A stretch of 64,000 bases of DNA from Intestinibaculum porci (GCF_003925875.1 NZ_AP019309.1:2852001-2916000), one strand, 5' to 3'; shown: positions 27,098-35,543, counted from the first letter of the stretch. Notes: generated by a model from the letters alone, not told the origin. Translations and numbers: made by a program.

Positions 27098-27697
27098 ATG
27101 ATTTACGAAATAATACAAACACACGCCGGGGCTGATGCCCACTTTATGATCAAGGATCATGAAAACCACCTGCTGGGGGCTATTGATTATCATAAGCAAG
27201 TCTTCAAAATATCCCTCGGTGATCAGGACTTTGAATTGCGTCGCGGCTATTCTGATGCGTTAACAGAAAAACACGAAGTCAAAAAGGCGCCCTATATTAT
27301 TTATGAGCACCACAAAGATGCCGGCGCTCTGTATGAAAGTACGATGCTTGATGATCAGCTGATTTTTGATCAGGTGCTTTATCATGGGCATCTTTATTCG
27401 CTCTTTGCGATTCATTTCAGTTCCCGCGATATGGCTCTTAATATTTTTGAAGGTTCTACGCAGGTGGGCCAGTTAGAATTAGAACGCCAGCTTACGAAGG
27501 ATGAAATGTACACCTTCCACCTCTATGTCCAGGATGAAGATGATACCCTGAAAGCTTCGATCTTTTCGATCATGTACTACTACATGCGCTATAAAGCCAA
27601 GCCGCATCAGGATCACATTTATAAAAGCGATGAAGCCCGTGACTATGCTTATTCAAAGTACGATCCCCAGTTTATTGCGACTTTAAGCACAAAATGA
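27098..27697 (+). CDS. Hypothetical protein, 199 aa
   Basis: Starts MIYEIIQTHAGADAHFMIKD after a GTGAAGGATGATGAAAT leader. The chain is rich in short beta strands with aromatic residues (YHGHLYSLFAIHF, MALNIFEGSTQVGQLELE) and could form a LURP/tubby-like beta barrel, but that is a guess from composition. A TATAAT box lies about 20 bp upstream of the start. It is one of few plus-strand genes here, and its transcript would run into the hairpin at 27736-27785. Confidence 0.65.
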   Translation: MIYEIIQTHAGADAHFMIKDHENHLLGAIDYHKQVFKISLGDQDFELRRGYSDALTEKHEVKKAPYIIYEHHKDAGALYESTMLDDQLIFDQVLYHGHLYSLFAIHFSSRDMALNIFEGSTQVGQLELERQLTKDEMYTFHLYVQDEDDTLKASIFSIMYYYMRYKAKPHQDHIYKSDEARDYAYSKYDPQFIATLSTK

Positions 27698-27735
27698 TTT
27701 GAAAACCGTATTATTCCCTTTCATTGAGGGTTAAA

Positions 27736-27785
27736 AACCTCCTGATTTTAAAGATTGTATTACAATCTCATCAGGAGGTTTTTTT
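27736..27785. terminator. Bidirectional terminator that also masks a ribosome binding site
   Basis: Arms AACCTCCTGA (27736-27745) and TCAGGAGGTT (27771-27780) enclose a second perfect hairpin AGATTGT/ACAATCT. Seven T follow on the plus strand and T residues also follow on the minus strand, so it can end transcripts of both convergent genes. The 3' arm contains AGGAGG, exactly 7 bases before the ATG of the 26-codon ORF at 27786. Confidence 0.8.
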
Positions 27786-27866
27786 ATGAAATCATTACTT
27801 TACGATTTTCTTGATGCCCTTTTTGTGGTTATCACGCTATTACTTTTCGCATTATCGATCGTTTAA
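27786..27866 (+). CDS. 26-aa hydrophobic single-membrane-span peptide
   Basis: The ORF reads MKSLLYDFLDALFVVI then TLLLFALSIV and stop: a short polar start and one membrane helix. It has a perfect Shine-Dalgarno (AGGAGG, spacing 7), but this is buried in the arm of a 10-bp hairpin. Small hydrophobic peptides with masked ribosome binding sites are typical of type I toxins and of the holin-like peptides of Bacillota; I infer such a role only as a possibility. It overlaps the convergent gene at 27863 by 4 bp. The hairpin could be only a terminator and the ORF accidental. Confidence 0.45.
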   Translation: MKSLLYDFLDALFVVITLLLFALSIV

Positions 27867-28888
27867 TGGATATATTCAAAGTTAAGCTGAGCATAACCGG
27901 TCGCATCATAAGGTGTTTTAAAATGAGCGGGACAAGAAGCATAGCGACAGTTTGAAGCATCTTCCTCAAGATCCACTTCTAACTTGTCTTCTGTGATGAC
28001 TTGGTGGTTTTGACTCTTCACGAGCAGATAAAGGCTCTTGCCTGGCATGAGAGTTATTTTCTGATCCGTCGTATAATTACGGCCATCTAATGACCAGCGA
28101 TCGAGATACAAATCACTGATTTGTTCACAAGTGAGTCTTAACCCTTGTTTAGTCAACGTAAGCGGACCATTAAAAGCGTCACTTGTAAGAGTGAGCACAT
28201 ATGCCCCTTTTTGCATTGTCACATGGCTGGTAAAAGTGCCAATAGCATGGCAGGCATACATGGTGATGGCGCTGCTCTTTGGACCAATATACGTTTTCTT
28301 GCCTTCTTTACGGTATCCGGCAAACTGATAGCTGTAGCCTTGCCCGCCTTTGACCTTTTTATCGACATAACGAAAGGCTTTCGAAGCGGCTTTAATATGC
28401 GCTAATAAAGCATATTTTTTACCTTTCTTGCGATAGACATAGTATCCTTGCGGGGTGAGACCATTTTCTACCGTTCCCTTGAGTTCAATGCTCGTTGGTG
28501 TAAATTTTGTATCACTGCGCTGATACTCAAAAAATGTGGCTTTACCGACGCCGGTATAGGCTGTCGCATCGGCACTGCTGAGTTTTTTGCCTTTGTAATA
28601 AGCTGTTAAGCGATAGCGATAACGGGTATTTTTTGTCACCTGACAATCGATGTAAGAAGGTTTCTTCAGCTTAGCGAGCAGCCGGTATGAGGCCTTCCCC
28701 TTCGCTTTCTCTAAGCGATAATAAGAAGCTTTCTTAATGTTTTTCTTAACAATTTTGCCGGTAATTTTCACCTTCGTCATCGCCAAAGGCTGCGCCTTCA
28801 AGCCTAAGGTCAGATAGCTTTTCTGCCCATGAATGGGGACTACACTGCATAAAAGCATCATCATGATGAGTGTCAATTTCTTAAACAT
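27863..28888 (-). CDS. Secreted protein with fibronectin-type-III-like repeats
   Basis: 341 aa. Start set at 28888 after GAGAGGAGGAAAATGT; the longer frame from 28924 lacks a site. A signal peptide (MFKKLTLIMMMLLCSVVPIHG) is followed by a lysine- and tyrosine-rich chain with recurring segments ASYYRLEKAKGKASYRLL, QGYYVYRKKGKKYALL and YRYRLTAYYKGKKLS, which look like degenerate Fn3 repeats as found in Bacillota cell-surface proteins. No LPXTG or lipobox. Probably a secreted or wall-associated binding protein. Confidence 0.7.
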   Translation of the reverse strand: MFKKLTLIMMMLLCSVVPIHGQKSYLTLGLKAQPLAMTKVKITGKIVKKNIKKASYYRLEKAKGKASYRLLAKLKKPSYIDCQVTKNTRYRYRLTAYYKGKKLSSADATAYTGVGKATFFEYQRSDTKFTPTSIELKGTVENGLTPQGYYVYRKKGKKYALLAHIKAASKAFRYVDKKVKGGQGYSYQFAGYRKEGKKTYIGPKSSAITMYACHAIGTFTSHVTMQKGAYVLTLTSDAFNGPLTLTKQGLRLTCEQISDLYLDRWSLDGRNYTTDQKITLMPGKSLYLLVKSQNHQVITEDKLEVDLEEDASNCRYASCPAHFKTPYDATGYAQLNFEYIH

Positions 28889-28971
28889 ACATTTTCCTCC
28901 TCTCAACACCCTTTTCAATATCATTATATCGTAGTTAAAAAAACGATCCTATTTTTTTCAACAGCTGTAAA

Positions 28972-28997
28972 TAAAAAAAGAGGTTGTGATAACCTCT
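28972..28997 (-). terminator. Terminator after the NlpC/P60 gene
   Basis: Stem AGAGGTT/AACCTCT (28979-28997) with a 5-nt loop, then seven T on the minus strand. Confidence 0.8.
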
Positions 28998-29797
28998 TAA
29001 ACGCGTGATGCATATTTTAATGAGACGTAAGCAGTCTTACCATGGTATGAGATCTTACCCCATTTACCATTTTGAATTGATGAAGCTTTTACTGTTGTGC
29101 CAGCTGGTAAAGCACCAACAACTGAGTGAGATACGCTAGGTCCGCTGCGAACTGTCATCGTTAACTGTAATTTATAAGAACCAGCGGCATAAGTTGTATT
29201 TGTGACAGATTCTTTGGTTGCGACAGTTCTTGATTCTGCTTTCTTGGCTGCACGATCAGCCTGCGCTTTTAATGAAGAAGCTGTGATCACACGACGACCG
29301 CCTCTGAATCTTGATCTCCAGTAACCAGCTAAGCTTGTTACCTTGACGCGAGAACGGCTGTTTGGTGCGTGAACCATTTTACCGTCACCGATATAAATAC
29401 CAGCATGACCGCTAAAGAGAACGATATCACCAGCTCTTAAATTATTGTAAGAAACATAGCTTCCCTTCGATGATAATGAAGATGAAGTATTGATCCCAAT
29501 GCTTGCCCCAGCCTGGTAGTAAGACCAGTTGACTAAGCCTGAGCAGTCAAAAGCACGCTGGTTTCTGTTTCTGATCTGGGCATAAGAATGACATGCTCCA
29601 TAAACATAACGAGAGCCGATTCTTGATGTTGATTTCGAAACAACAGCATTTGTAGCGGCGTCAACGCTGATAATTTTTGAAGCACTTGTTACATAACCGG
29701 CAAATGGTACAACAAGAGCTGCAATTAAGGCAATAACCGCAATTAATTTTTTATGGGATGTAAATTTCTTTTTTTCATTCTGGAACTGGTTCATCAT
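28997..29797 (-). CDS. Secreted NlpC/P60 cell-wall hydrolase with SH3 domain
   Basis: 266 aa. A positively charged start and hydrophobic helix (residues 17-40) act as a signal peptide. The catalytic NlpC/P60 domain follows directly: Cys85 in FDCSGLVNW, His131 in SGHAGIYIG and His143 in MVHAPN make up the expected triad. A linker leads to a C-terminal bacterial SH3 domain (about 205-266; VRSGPSVSHSVVG, GKWGKISYHGKTAYV). The enzyme should cut the stem peptide of peptidoglycan outside the cell. A strong promoter and a phased repeat array lie upstream. Confidence 0.93.
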   Translation of the reverse strand: MMNQFQNEKKKFTSHKKLIAVIALIAALVVPFAGYVTSASKIISVDAATNAVVSKSTSRIGSRYVYGACHSYAQIRNRNQRAFDCSGLVNWSYYQAGASIGINTSSSLSSKGSYVSYNNLRAGDIVLFSGHAGIYIGDGKMVHAPNSRSRVKVTSLAGYWRSRFRGGRRVITASSLKAQADRAAKKAESRTVATKESVTNTTYAAGSYKLQLTMTVRSGPSVSHSVVGALPAGTTVKASSIQNGKWGKISYHGKTAYVSLKYASRV

Positions 29798-29836
29798 TTT
29801 TGCTTTCCTCTCATATTCTAAAATTTCGATGACTCT

Positions 29837-29865
29837 ATTATGTCGAAGTTGGGTGCTCTTGTCAA
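29837..29865 (-). promoter_or_regulatory. Promoter of the NlpC/P60 hydrolase gene
   Basis: -35 TTGACA (29860-29865, perfect), 17-bp spacer, -10 CATAAT (29837-29842) on the minus strand. Confidence 0.75.
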
Positions 29866-29872
29866 TAGGGTT

Positions 29873-29944
29873 TTAAGAATTTCTTAAGAAATACGTAAGA
29901 TTTTTGAAAGAAATCGTTAAGAGTTTCACAAGAATTAAAAAAGA
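29873..29944 (-). promoter_or_regulatory. Phased 11-bp operator array upstream of the hydrolase promoter
   Basis: On the plus strand, TTAAGA or close variants begin at 29873, 29884, 29895 (GTAAGA), 29906 (GAAAGA), 29917, 29928 (ACAAGA) and 29939 (AAAAGA), each exactly 11 bases apart. The array begins 7 bp upstream of the -35 box. Direct repeats with 11-bp spacing are the usual binding pattern of OmpR/PhoB-family response regulators. The last copies are weak and the final one enters the next gene's terminator. Confidence 0.55.
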
Positions 29945-29964
29945 TGACATCATTCGATGTCATC
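29937..29964 (-). terminator. Terminator after the phosphoesterase gene
   Basis: Stem GATGACATC/GATGTCATC (29943-29964) with a 4-nt loop, then six T on the minus strand; it overlaps the stop codon. Confidence 0.8.
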
Positions 29965-30657
29965 CGTATAAATTTCATTTTCGATCGAAATAATATCATT
30001 ATAAAGCACCCGATAACGCCCTTCTAAGGTCGTATCTAAATGATAATGACCGCAGTACCATTTCTTAAAATGTAAGATATGGCTAATCCGCTCTAAAAAC
30101 TCCGTCAAATCATCTGGTAAAGTATATTTAGGCAGTCGCGACTGCAGTGAAGTCGGCAGACAATGGGTTAACACATAATCAACATGATTATGATGTTTCA
30201 TCAGATTAATAAGGGCCTGTTTATATTCCGTCTCATTAGGCAGTTCTCTTGCCCACCAGGATTTGCCTTCGATCCGTAAGAAACGGTCGATCGAAGTCGC
30301 CCCACCCATTGTAAAAAAAGTCTTATGTTCAATGGTAAAAATTTGACCACGCATCAGATGGTATATCGAGGGCCGGATCTGATGAGCGAGACCGCCATTA
30401 ATAAAAACCGTCGGATAATCATGATAAAGACGATAGAAATTCTCATGATTGCCATCAATAAAAAGAGTGGTATACGGGGCTTCCTCAAGAAAGTCGAGCC
30501 ACTCTTTTTCGGTTTCATCTTCATAGGTCTTCCAGATCAGACCGAAATCCCCGCAGATGATGACATAATCATCAGCGGTGACATGTTGCATAAAATTTTC
30601 ATCAAGTAATTTTGCGATATCAATGTCACCATGGAGATCGCCGGTTATATAAATCAT
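29950..30657 (-). CDS. Calcineurin-like metallophosphoesterase
   Basis: 235 aa. Metal-binding motifs are in the family order: GDLHGD (6-11), GDFG, GNHEN, then THCLP and GHYHLD near the C-terminus. The closeness to bacterial Ser/Thr-phosphatase-like YmdB/ApaH relatives cannot be resolved; the enzyme hydrolyses a phosphoester with two metal ions in the cytosol. It lies 13 bp after the HD-domain gene and is probably in the same operon. Confidence 0.88.
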   Translation of the reverse strand: MIYITGDLHGDIDIAKLLDENFMQHVTADDYVIICGDFGLIWKTYEDETEKEWLDFLEEAPYTTLFIDGNHENFYRLYHDYPTVFINGGLAHQIRPSIYHLMRGQIFTIEHKTFFTMGGATSIDRFLRIEGKSWWARELPNETEYKQALINLMKHHNHVDYVLTHCLPTSLQSRLPKYTLPDDLTEFLERISHILHFKKWYCGHYHLDTTLEGRYRVLYNDIISIENEIYTDDIE

Positions 30658-30670
30658 AAAGATCCCTCAA

Positions 30671-31096
30671 TTATCTGTGAATAGTTTCTGAAATAGCTGC
30701 CAGCTTATCGGCAATGACGATGATAAAGCTTTCGCGATAACGCGGCAGGGATAAAGTTAATGGGAACATATGTTTCACAATCATATCCTGCTCGATGGCG
30801 CCAAGCTGATAGTCCTTCCGGGCATTAGCTAAAGCAGTCGCTGGATGGGTGAAACCATGCCACGAATGTCCTGGTTCATGCCAGTCATATAAGAAGTAAT
30901 CATGCAGTAAAGCACCGCGCACAAGGGCTCTTTCATTCACTTGTAACGGTAAGACAGACGCAATTTTCAGACACATGATTGCGACATTAACGCAATGTTC
31001 ATAGACTGATACATGACCATGCTGAATAAAAAGACGCTGCGACTGATAAGTTGAAGAATGTAAGATATCTTGTCCATATAATTGTACTTTATTCAT
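30671..31096 (-). CDS. HD-domain protein
   Basis: 141 aa from the ATG at 31096, preceded by GAGAGGC; the 152-aa frame has no site. The HD pattern is visible as HVSVYEHCVNVA, LLHDYFLYDW and a later HP. These metal-dependent phosphohydrolases act on nucleotides or related small molecules; the substrate is unknown. It precedes the metallophosphoesterase gene. Confidence 0.85.
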   Translation of the reverse strand: MNKVQLYGQDILHSSTYQSQRLFIQHGHVSVYEHCVNVAIMCLKIASVLPLQVNERALVRGALLHDYFLYDWHEPGHSWHGFTHPATALANARKDYQLGAIEQDMIVKHMFPLTLSLPRYRESFIIVIADKLAAISETIHR

Positions 31097-31150
31097 TTCA
31101 TGCCTCTCTTTCACCCGATATTTTACCACGCTTGCTTAAAAAGAAAAGCA

Positions 31151-31176
31151 AAATAAGCATCAAAAGATGCTTATTT
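31151..31176 (-). terminator. Terminator after the lipoprotein gene
   Basis: Eleven-bp stem AAATAAGCATC/GATGCTTATTT with a 4-nt loop and a following TTTT run on the minus strand. Confidence 0.7.
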
Positions 31177-31800
31177 AATCACTCTGTTTAATTTTCCATT
31201 TGCCGTATGATCGTTTAAGCTTAACCCTAATGGCAGATAGTCTTTCACATTTTCCCGATCATTTAAGGTTTTAACTTTTAGCTTATTGTTTTTCAGGGTC
31301 ATCAAAGAGATTTCTTCATAGCCCATCTGCCCCATTAACATGACCATACCATTATGCTGCGGATACGCATTAAAGACACTATGACCGCAGGCGATACTGC
31401 CATCTTTGATCAGTTTATTTTTATAGCTGACCACATACATAGTCATCGATGCTTCAATTTCACCTACGACATAACATAATTCCGGCTTCCCATCATTATC
31501 GATATCATAGAGATAATAAGCGGTGACATCTTTTCCAGCAAGCAGCTTATTGTAAGCTTTCTTCATGCCTTCTGACATCGTGTATTCACTATTGAATACT
31601 TTGGAAAGACGTTTAGCACTGTCAGTCGCTTTTTTAAATTGCCCTTTTTGATAATACTGCAGGGTCTGTTTCATTAATTGACCATCATTAGTCGTAGCAA
31701 TCTTATTACTATTGATGACTGCTCCGCTTCCACAGGCACTTAAACATACACAAAGCAGGATCCCTAACATCATTTTTATACGTTTCCTCATAACTATCAT
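31171..31800 (-). CDS. Predicted lipoprotein with EF-hand-like Ca-binding loop
   Basis: 209 aa. The signal ends in a lipobox (CVCLSAC, Cys at about residue 23). The mature part has a helical region, then YDIDNDGKPELCYVV, a loop like those of FG-GAP/VCBS or dockerin-type calcium sites, followed by beta strands. This pattern is common in Bacillota surface lipoproteins of unknown function. The start is uncertain: two ATGs three codons apart, neither with a strong site. Confidence 0.75.
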   Translation of the reverse strand: MIVMRKRIKMMLGILLCVCLSACGSGAVINSNKIATTNDGQLMKQTLQYYQKGQFKKATDSAKRLSKVFNSEYTMSEGMKKAYNKLLAGKDVTAYYLYDIDNDGKPELCYVVGEIEASMTMYVVSYKNKLIKDGSIACGHSVFNAYPQHNGMVMLMGQMGYEEISLMTLKNNKLKVKTLNDRENVKDYLPLGLSLNDHTANGKLNRVIK

Positions 31801-31892
31801 CTACTTTCTACACTTCTATTATAAAAAGAAGATTTGTTTTTTAAAAGGACATTTTTCTTATTATTTCCTTAAAAAATTCTAAAGTAAATCTT

Positions 31893-31924
31893 AAAAAGAA
31901 GAATGGACATGATCCATTCTTCTT
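31893..31924 (-). terminator. Terminator after trxA
   Basis: Twelve-bp stem AAGAAGAATGGA/TCCATTCTTCTT, then a T-rich stretch on the minus strand. Confidence 0.8.
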
Positions 31925-32237
31925 AGTCTAATTCAGGAGCTAATTTTGCCATTAAAGCATCTTTAGGCATGAAACCGATTAACTGTGAAGCAGCCTCACC
32001 ATCTTTGAATAAAATCATGTTTGGAATTGACTGAACACCATAAGCACCAGCGATTTCTGGATAGTCATCAACATTGATCTGAGCCACAACTAAGCCTTTA
32101 TCATTATTGTTGTTTAAATCTTCTAAAACTGGATGCATCATTTTGCATGGACCACACCAGTCGGCATAGAAATCTACTAAGACTAAGTGATTTGAAGAGA
32201 TTGTGTTTTTAAATGTTTCGTTTGTTAATTTTTCCAT
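31923..32237 (-). CDS. trxA: Thioredoxin
   Basis: 104 aa, normal thioredoxin length. The active site WCGPC is at about residues 28-32 in FYADWCGPCKM, and the cis-proline loop SIPNM follows. It reduces protein disulfides in the cytosol with electrons from thioredoxin reductase, which is not in the window. It has its own promoter (32270-32297) and terminator, so it is a single-gene unit. Confidence 0.96.
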   Translation of the reverse strand: MEKLTNETFKNTISSNHLVLVDFYADWCGPCKMMHPVLEDLNNNNDKGLVVAQINVDDYPEIAGAYGVQSIPNMILFKDGEAASQLIGFMPKDALMAKLAPELD

Positions 32238-32269
32238 ATTTATTACCTCGTTTCTTTATTACATCTCCT

Positions 32270-32297
32270 ATTGTACTGATATTTGTATTTTGTGCAA
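32270..32297 (-). promoter_or_regulatory. trxA promoter
   Basis: -35 TTGCAC (32292-32297), 16-bp spacer, -10 TACAAT (32270-32275) on the minus strand. Confidence 0.65.
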
Positions 32298-32308
32298 TTG
32301 ATTTGCTT

Positions 32309-33223
32309 CTAATTTAAATAAGCCTGAATCGCTAAGGTTATTAAGCCCGCATCAAAGTAGGTGCCGATATTTTTTATGACCTCAACATCCGGCTGCATCA
32401 CTTCTGGAATATTTTCCAAGTGGTGGACAAATTCCAGATGGTCTAAGACCAGTGAGTGAATCAAAACCTTCTCTGGATTCAATAAGAGAATAACACGCTG
32501 CAAAGAGTCTTTTAAATAGGTAACCGCATTACCCATCTCATTTGTATGATAATACTTTAATTCTCCAGTCATGCCATTACGGCCTTTATAAAGCTGCTTA
32601 TTAATAATGATCCCGACACCAATATCAATATTGTTTGGCTGATAGATCAGCACTGCATCATCAATATCACCATGTTCACTAATATAACCAATGACCGCCG
32701 CATTGGCATCATTTTCAATCGCAGCTTTAATAGGGAAACGCGCTTCCAGCAAAGCCTTCAGATTCATGTTATCCATATAGCTGATGGCACCTGGGAAAAC
32801 TGTCCCATTATTAACCGGGGCTGTAACCGAAATGCCTAACGTTTTAATGAGTGGATCTTTTTCTAAGAATTTTTTAATTTCATTGATTAAGGCATCTAAA
32901 CGCTCATCCATATCTTCGATAAAATCATCCGCAACCACTTCATGGTGGAGATTGAAACTCTTAAATTCATAGAAAGAATAACGCTGGACATGATACATTT
33001 CGATCGTTGCCACATGAAAAAGATCTGGATTGATCTGATAGGTATTCAAACGTTCACTTTTGCCTTCCGTAACCTGTCCTTCACTAATCAGTCTTTTAAG
33101 ACACTTACTAACGGTAAACTTTGCATAACCGGTCGCTTTCGCTAAAGAATCCCTGGTATAAATCTTACCATCGTAAAGCTGTTCTAAGACAGTCTGCAAA
33201 GCTGTTTTGGGGTTTTTATACAT
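32309..33223 (-). CDS. ROK-family transcriptional regulator
   Basis: 304 aa. An N-terminal winged-helix DNA-binding part (about 1-65, with RDSLAKATGYAKFTVSKCL) is joined to a ROK domain with the sugar-binding/ATP-fold signatures IENDANAA and GVGIIINKQLYKGRNGMTGE. The usual ROK zinc motif CxCGxxGCxE is missing, and ATP-site residues look degenerate, so it is probably a sugar-sensing repressor and not a kinase. It stands just downstream of oppA on the same strand but behind a terminator. Confidence 0.85.
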   Translation of the reverse strand: MYKNPKTALQTVLEQLYDGKIYTRDSLAKATGYAKFTVSKCLKRLISEGQVTEGKSERLNTYQINPDLFHVATIEMYHVQRYSFYEFKSFNLHHEVVADDFIEDMDERLDALINEIKKFLEKDPLIKTLGISVTAPVNNGTVFPGAISYMDNMNLKALLEARFPIKAAIENDANAAVIGYISEHGDIDDAVLIYQPNNIDIGVGIIINKQLYKGRNGMTGELKYYHTNEMGNAVTYLKDSLQRVILLLNPEKVLIHSLVLDHLEFVHHLENIPEVMQPDVEVIKNIGTYFDAGLITLAIQAYLN

Positions 33224-33272
33224 TTGTCTTCACCTCGTTGAAATTTTATCACTATTGCTCACCAAACAAAAC

Positions 33273-33306
33273 AAAAAAAAGAAAGATGAGGAAAACTCAT
33301 CTTTCT
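33273..33306 (-). terminator. Terminator after oppA
   Basis: Eleven-bp stem AGAAAGATGAG/CTCATCTTTCT with a 5-nt loop, then eight T on the minus strand. Confidence 0.85.
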
Positions 33307-33316
33307 CGCGAACTGA

Positions 33317-34948
33317 TTAAGCTTTGTACATATAAGTGTATGTATAGGCAGCGCCCATCGCATTCTTATATAATAAGCCTTTCCATTCGTGGTTGTATAA
33401 TGAAGACTGTGACATCTGATAAAGTGGAACATCAACATAATCTTCATTGAACATCTTTTCAGCTTTTAATAATAACTTCCATCTAGCGCCTTTGTCAGTT
33501 GTAGCGGCAGCTTTATGTAATAAAGCATCATATTTCTTATTCTTGTAGAAACCACGGTTGTTAGAGTTATTAGATAAAGCGATATTCAGGTAAGTTGTTG
33601 GATCGTTGTAGTCAGGACCCCAGTTTAAGATTGTCATATCAAACTGTTTCTTAGCCTGTAAATCGATACGTCCCTGACGAACCGTTGCTTTCATATCAAT
33701 CTTTAAGCCTTTTAACTTAGAGAATGCATTCTGTAAGTACTGAGCAATCTGTGGACCTGGGTTTTCATTAGTAGAATATAATAACTGAATTGTTACTGAT
33801 TTCTTGCCTAATTCTTTTAACCCTTTATTTAAGTAAGCCTGTGCTTTCTTCATATCATAGTTAGTGAAGTTGCCGTTTTCATCACGGAAATCTTTACCAT
33901 TAGTAGGATCGAAGCACATATCTCTGCCGACAATACCATCCGCTTTGACAGAACCATCTTTTAAGATGTTCTTGCAGAAGTCATCACGGTTAATTGCATA
34001 AGATAAGGCGGCACGGATATTCTTATTAGCCATTGTCTTTCTTGTGAAGTTGAAGTTTAAGTAATAAACGAAGCCCTGCTTATCAACGCGATAATCTTTG
34101 GTATTCTTATATTTATCAACTAATGATGAGTTGATTGCGGTGAAGTCAATTTTACCAGATGCGAAAGAAGCACTGGCCGCTTTAACATCCTGGCCTAATA
34201 AGTACTGTACACCATCGATCTTCATAATCTTCGCATTATAATAGTTCTTATTCTTTTTGAATGTGATCTGTGATGATTTTGTCCAAGAAGTTGGTATGAA
34301 AGCCCCGCATGAAATTAAATGATCTGTATCATTAGCATAGTTTTTCCCAGCTTTTTCTACAAATTCTTCACACTGTGGATAGAAGACTGAGTAAGTCATT
34401 AAGTCTAAGAAGTAAGGACAAGGTCTTTCAAGGGTGATCTTTAAAGTCTTGTCATCAGGAGCTTTAATCCCTAAAGATGCATAATCTTTAGCAGTTGCTT
34501 TCGTTCCTTTATTAATGATCTTAGTCGCATTTTTAATGCCGGCACCATCATCAGAGATGATGTAGTTGTATTCGCCTTTTAACCCTTTTCTCCATGAGTA
34601 GACGAAGTCAGATGCTTTTAATGGATAAGTCTTACCTTTCGTATCCGTCCATTTTAAACCATCTCTTAATTTGAAAGTCCAGTGTTTCCCATCTTTACTT
34701 TCTTTGTAGCTCTTTGCGAACATTTTAACCATGTTCCCTTTAGCATCCACACCCATTAAGCCTTCATTCATCATATGGATACATTCGATTGACGTAGTAT
34801 CATAGGCCTGAGTTGAATCTAAAGTCATGATGTCACCTAATTTGGCAACTTTGAATACTTTGCTTGATGATGAGCTGCTAGAGCCGCCGCAGCCTGCAAG
34901 CAACGATACTGACATTGCTGATGCCAATACCACCTTTAAAAACTTCAT
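33317..34948 (-). CDS. Oligopeptide ABC transporter substrate-binding lipoprotein (OppA-like)
   Basis: 543 aa. A lipoprotein signal with lipobox LLAGC leads to a serine-rich tether (SSSSSS) and a family-5 solute-binding domain (YDTTSIECIHMMNEGLM, WTFKLRDGLKWTD, AALSYAINRDDF). It captures peptides outside the cell and delivers them to an ABC permease. No permease or ATPase gene is adjacent, so it is an orphan binding protein in this window. It has its own promoter and terminator. Confidence 0.93.
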   Translation of the reverse strand: MKFLKVVLASAMSVSLLAGCGGSSSSSSSKVFKVAKLGDIMTLDSTQAYDTTSIECIHMMNEGLMGVDAKGNMVKMFAKSYKESKDGKHWTFKLRDGLKWTDTKGKTYPLKASDFVYSWRKGLKGEYNYIISDDGAGIKNATKIINKGTKATAKDYASLGIKAPDDKTLKITLERPCPYFLDLMTYSVFYPQCEEFVEKAGKNYANDTDHLISCGAFIPTSWTKSSQITFKKNKNYYNAKIMKIDGVQYLLGQDVKAASASFASGKIDFTAINSSLVDKYKNTKDYRVDKQGFVYYLNFNFTRKTMANKNIRAALSYAINRDDFCKNILKDGSVKADGIVGRDMCFDPTNGKDFRDENGNFTNYDMKKAQAYLNKGLKELGKKSVTIQLLYSTNENPGPQIAQYLQNAFSKLKGLKIDMKATVRQGRIDLQAKKQFDMTILNWGPDYNDPTTYLNIALSNNSNNRGFYKNKKYDALLHKAAATTDKGARWKLLLKAEKMFNEDYVDVPLYQMSQSSLYNHEWKGLLYKNAMGAAYTYTYMYKA

Positions 34949-34978
34949 TTCATTTACCTCCTGAAAAGTCCACTCATA

Positions 34979-35006
34979 AGTTTAGCACTTTAAAAAAGTT
35001 CGTCAA
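34979..35006 (-). promoter_or_regulatory. oppA promoter
   Basis: -35 TTGACG (35001-35006), 16-bp spacer, -10 TAAACT (34979-34984) on the minus strand. Confidence 0.55.
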
Positions 35007-35213
35007 TCTCCCCTTTTTGACACAAATTTTACATTTCCTTGATTTCATCACACTTTTTCACATTTTTGCCTTATAAAAATTTTTCCATAATTTTTCTTCA
35101 ATATTTGCGATATCACTAAATAACATTTTATTATTCCCATAATTCATGAACAATGCCTAACTTTGCACGAAATATTATTTTACTTATCATTATTACCTGA
35201 CCACTATTTCGCT
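35007..35213. other. AT-rich intergenic stretch
   Basis: About 200 bp between the oppA promoter and the terminator of the next gene. Very AT rich, no ORF with a ribosome binding site and no clear hairpin; it may hold upstream control sites for oppA. Confidence 0.5.
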
Positions 35214-35243
35214 AAAAAAAAGACAGAATCAGTGATCCTGCCT
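35214..35243 (-). terminator. Terminator after the thioredoxin-like gene
   Basis: Ten-bp stem AGGCAGGATC/GATTCTGTCT (two G-U pairs) and eight T on the minus strand. Confidence 0.75.
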
Positions 35244-35264
35244 TTATAAGTCTATGCTATTATT

Positions 35265-35543
35265 TTAAGCTAAAGCAGTATCTAAGACATTCTTGACTTC
35301 TGCTTTGATCTGTTCATAAGTCATACCGATATGAGCTTCAAAAATTTTCTGGTCACCGACATAGAAAGTTGGTGTTGCATAATAATCAAACTGATCGGCA
35401 TATTCAGGTTCCTGAGATTCTTCTACTTTCTTAATCTCAATAGCTTTGTAAGCTGGGTTTTCTTCCATTAATTCATCTAAAGCCTTATGTGCTTTATGGC
35501 AGTAACCGCAGTCATCTAAATAAAACATTGTAATTTTTTTCAT
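35265..35543 (-). CDS. Small thioredoxin/glutaredoxin-fold protein
   Basis: 92 aa from the ATG at 35543, which has GAGGTG 6 bases upstream; the longer 120-aa frame has no site. The active site is CGYC in FYLDDCGYCHKA, and the cis-proline loop YATPTFYVG is present. By size and motif it is a glutaredoxin-like or thioredoxin-like redox protein of the cytosol. A promoter is at 35562-35590, downstream of the 6S-like RNA. Confidence 0.85.
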   Translation of the reverse strand: MKKITMFYLDDCGYCHKAHKALDELMEENPAYKAIEIKKVEESQEPEYADQFDYYATPTFYVGDQKIFEAHIGMTYEQIKAEVKNVLDTALA

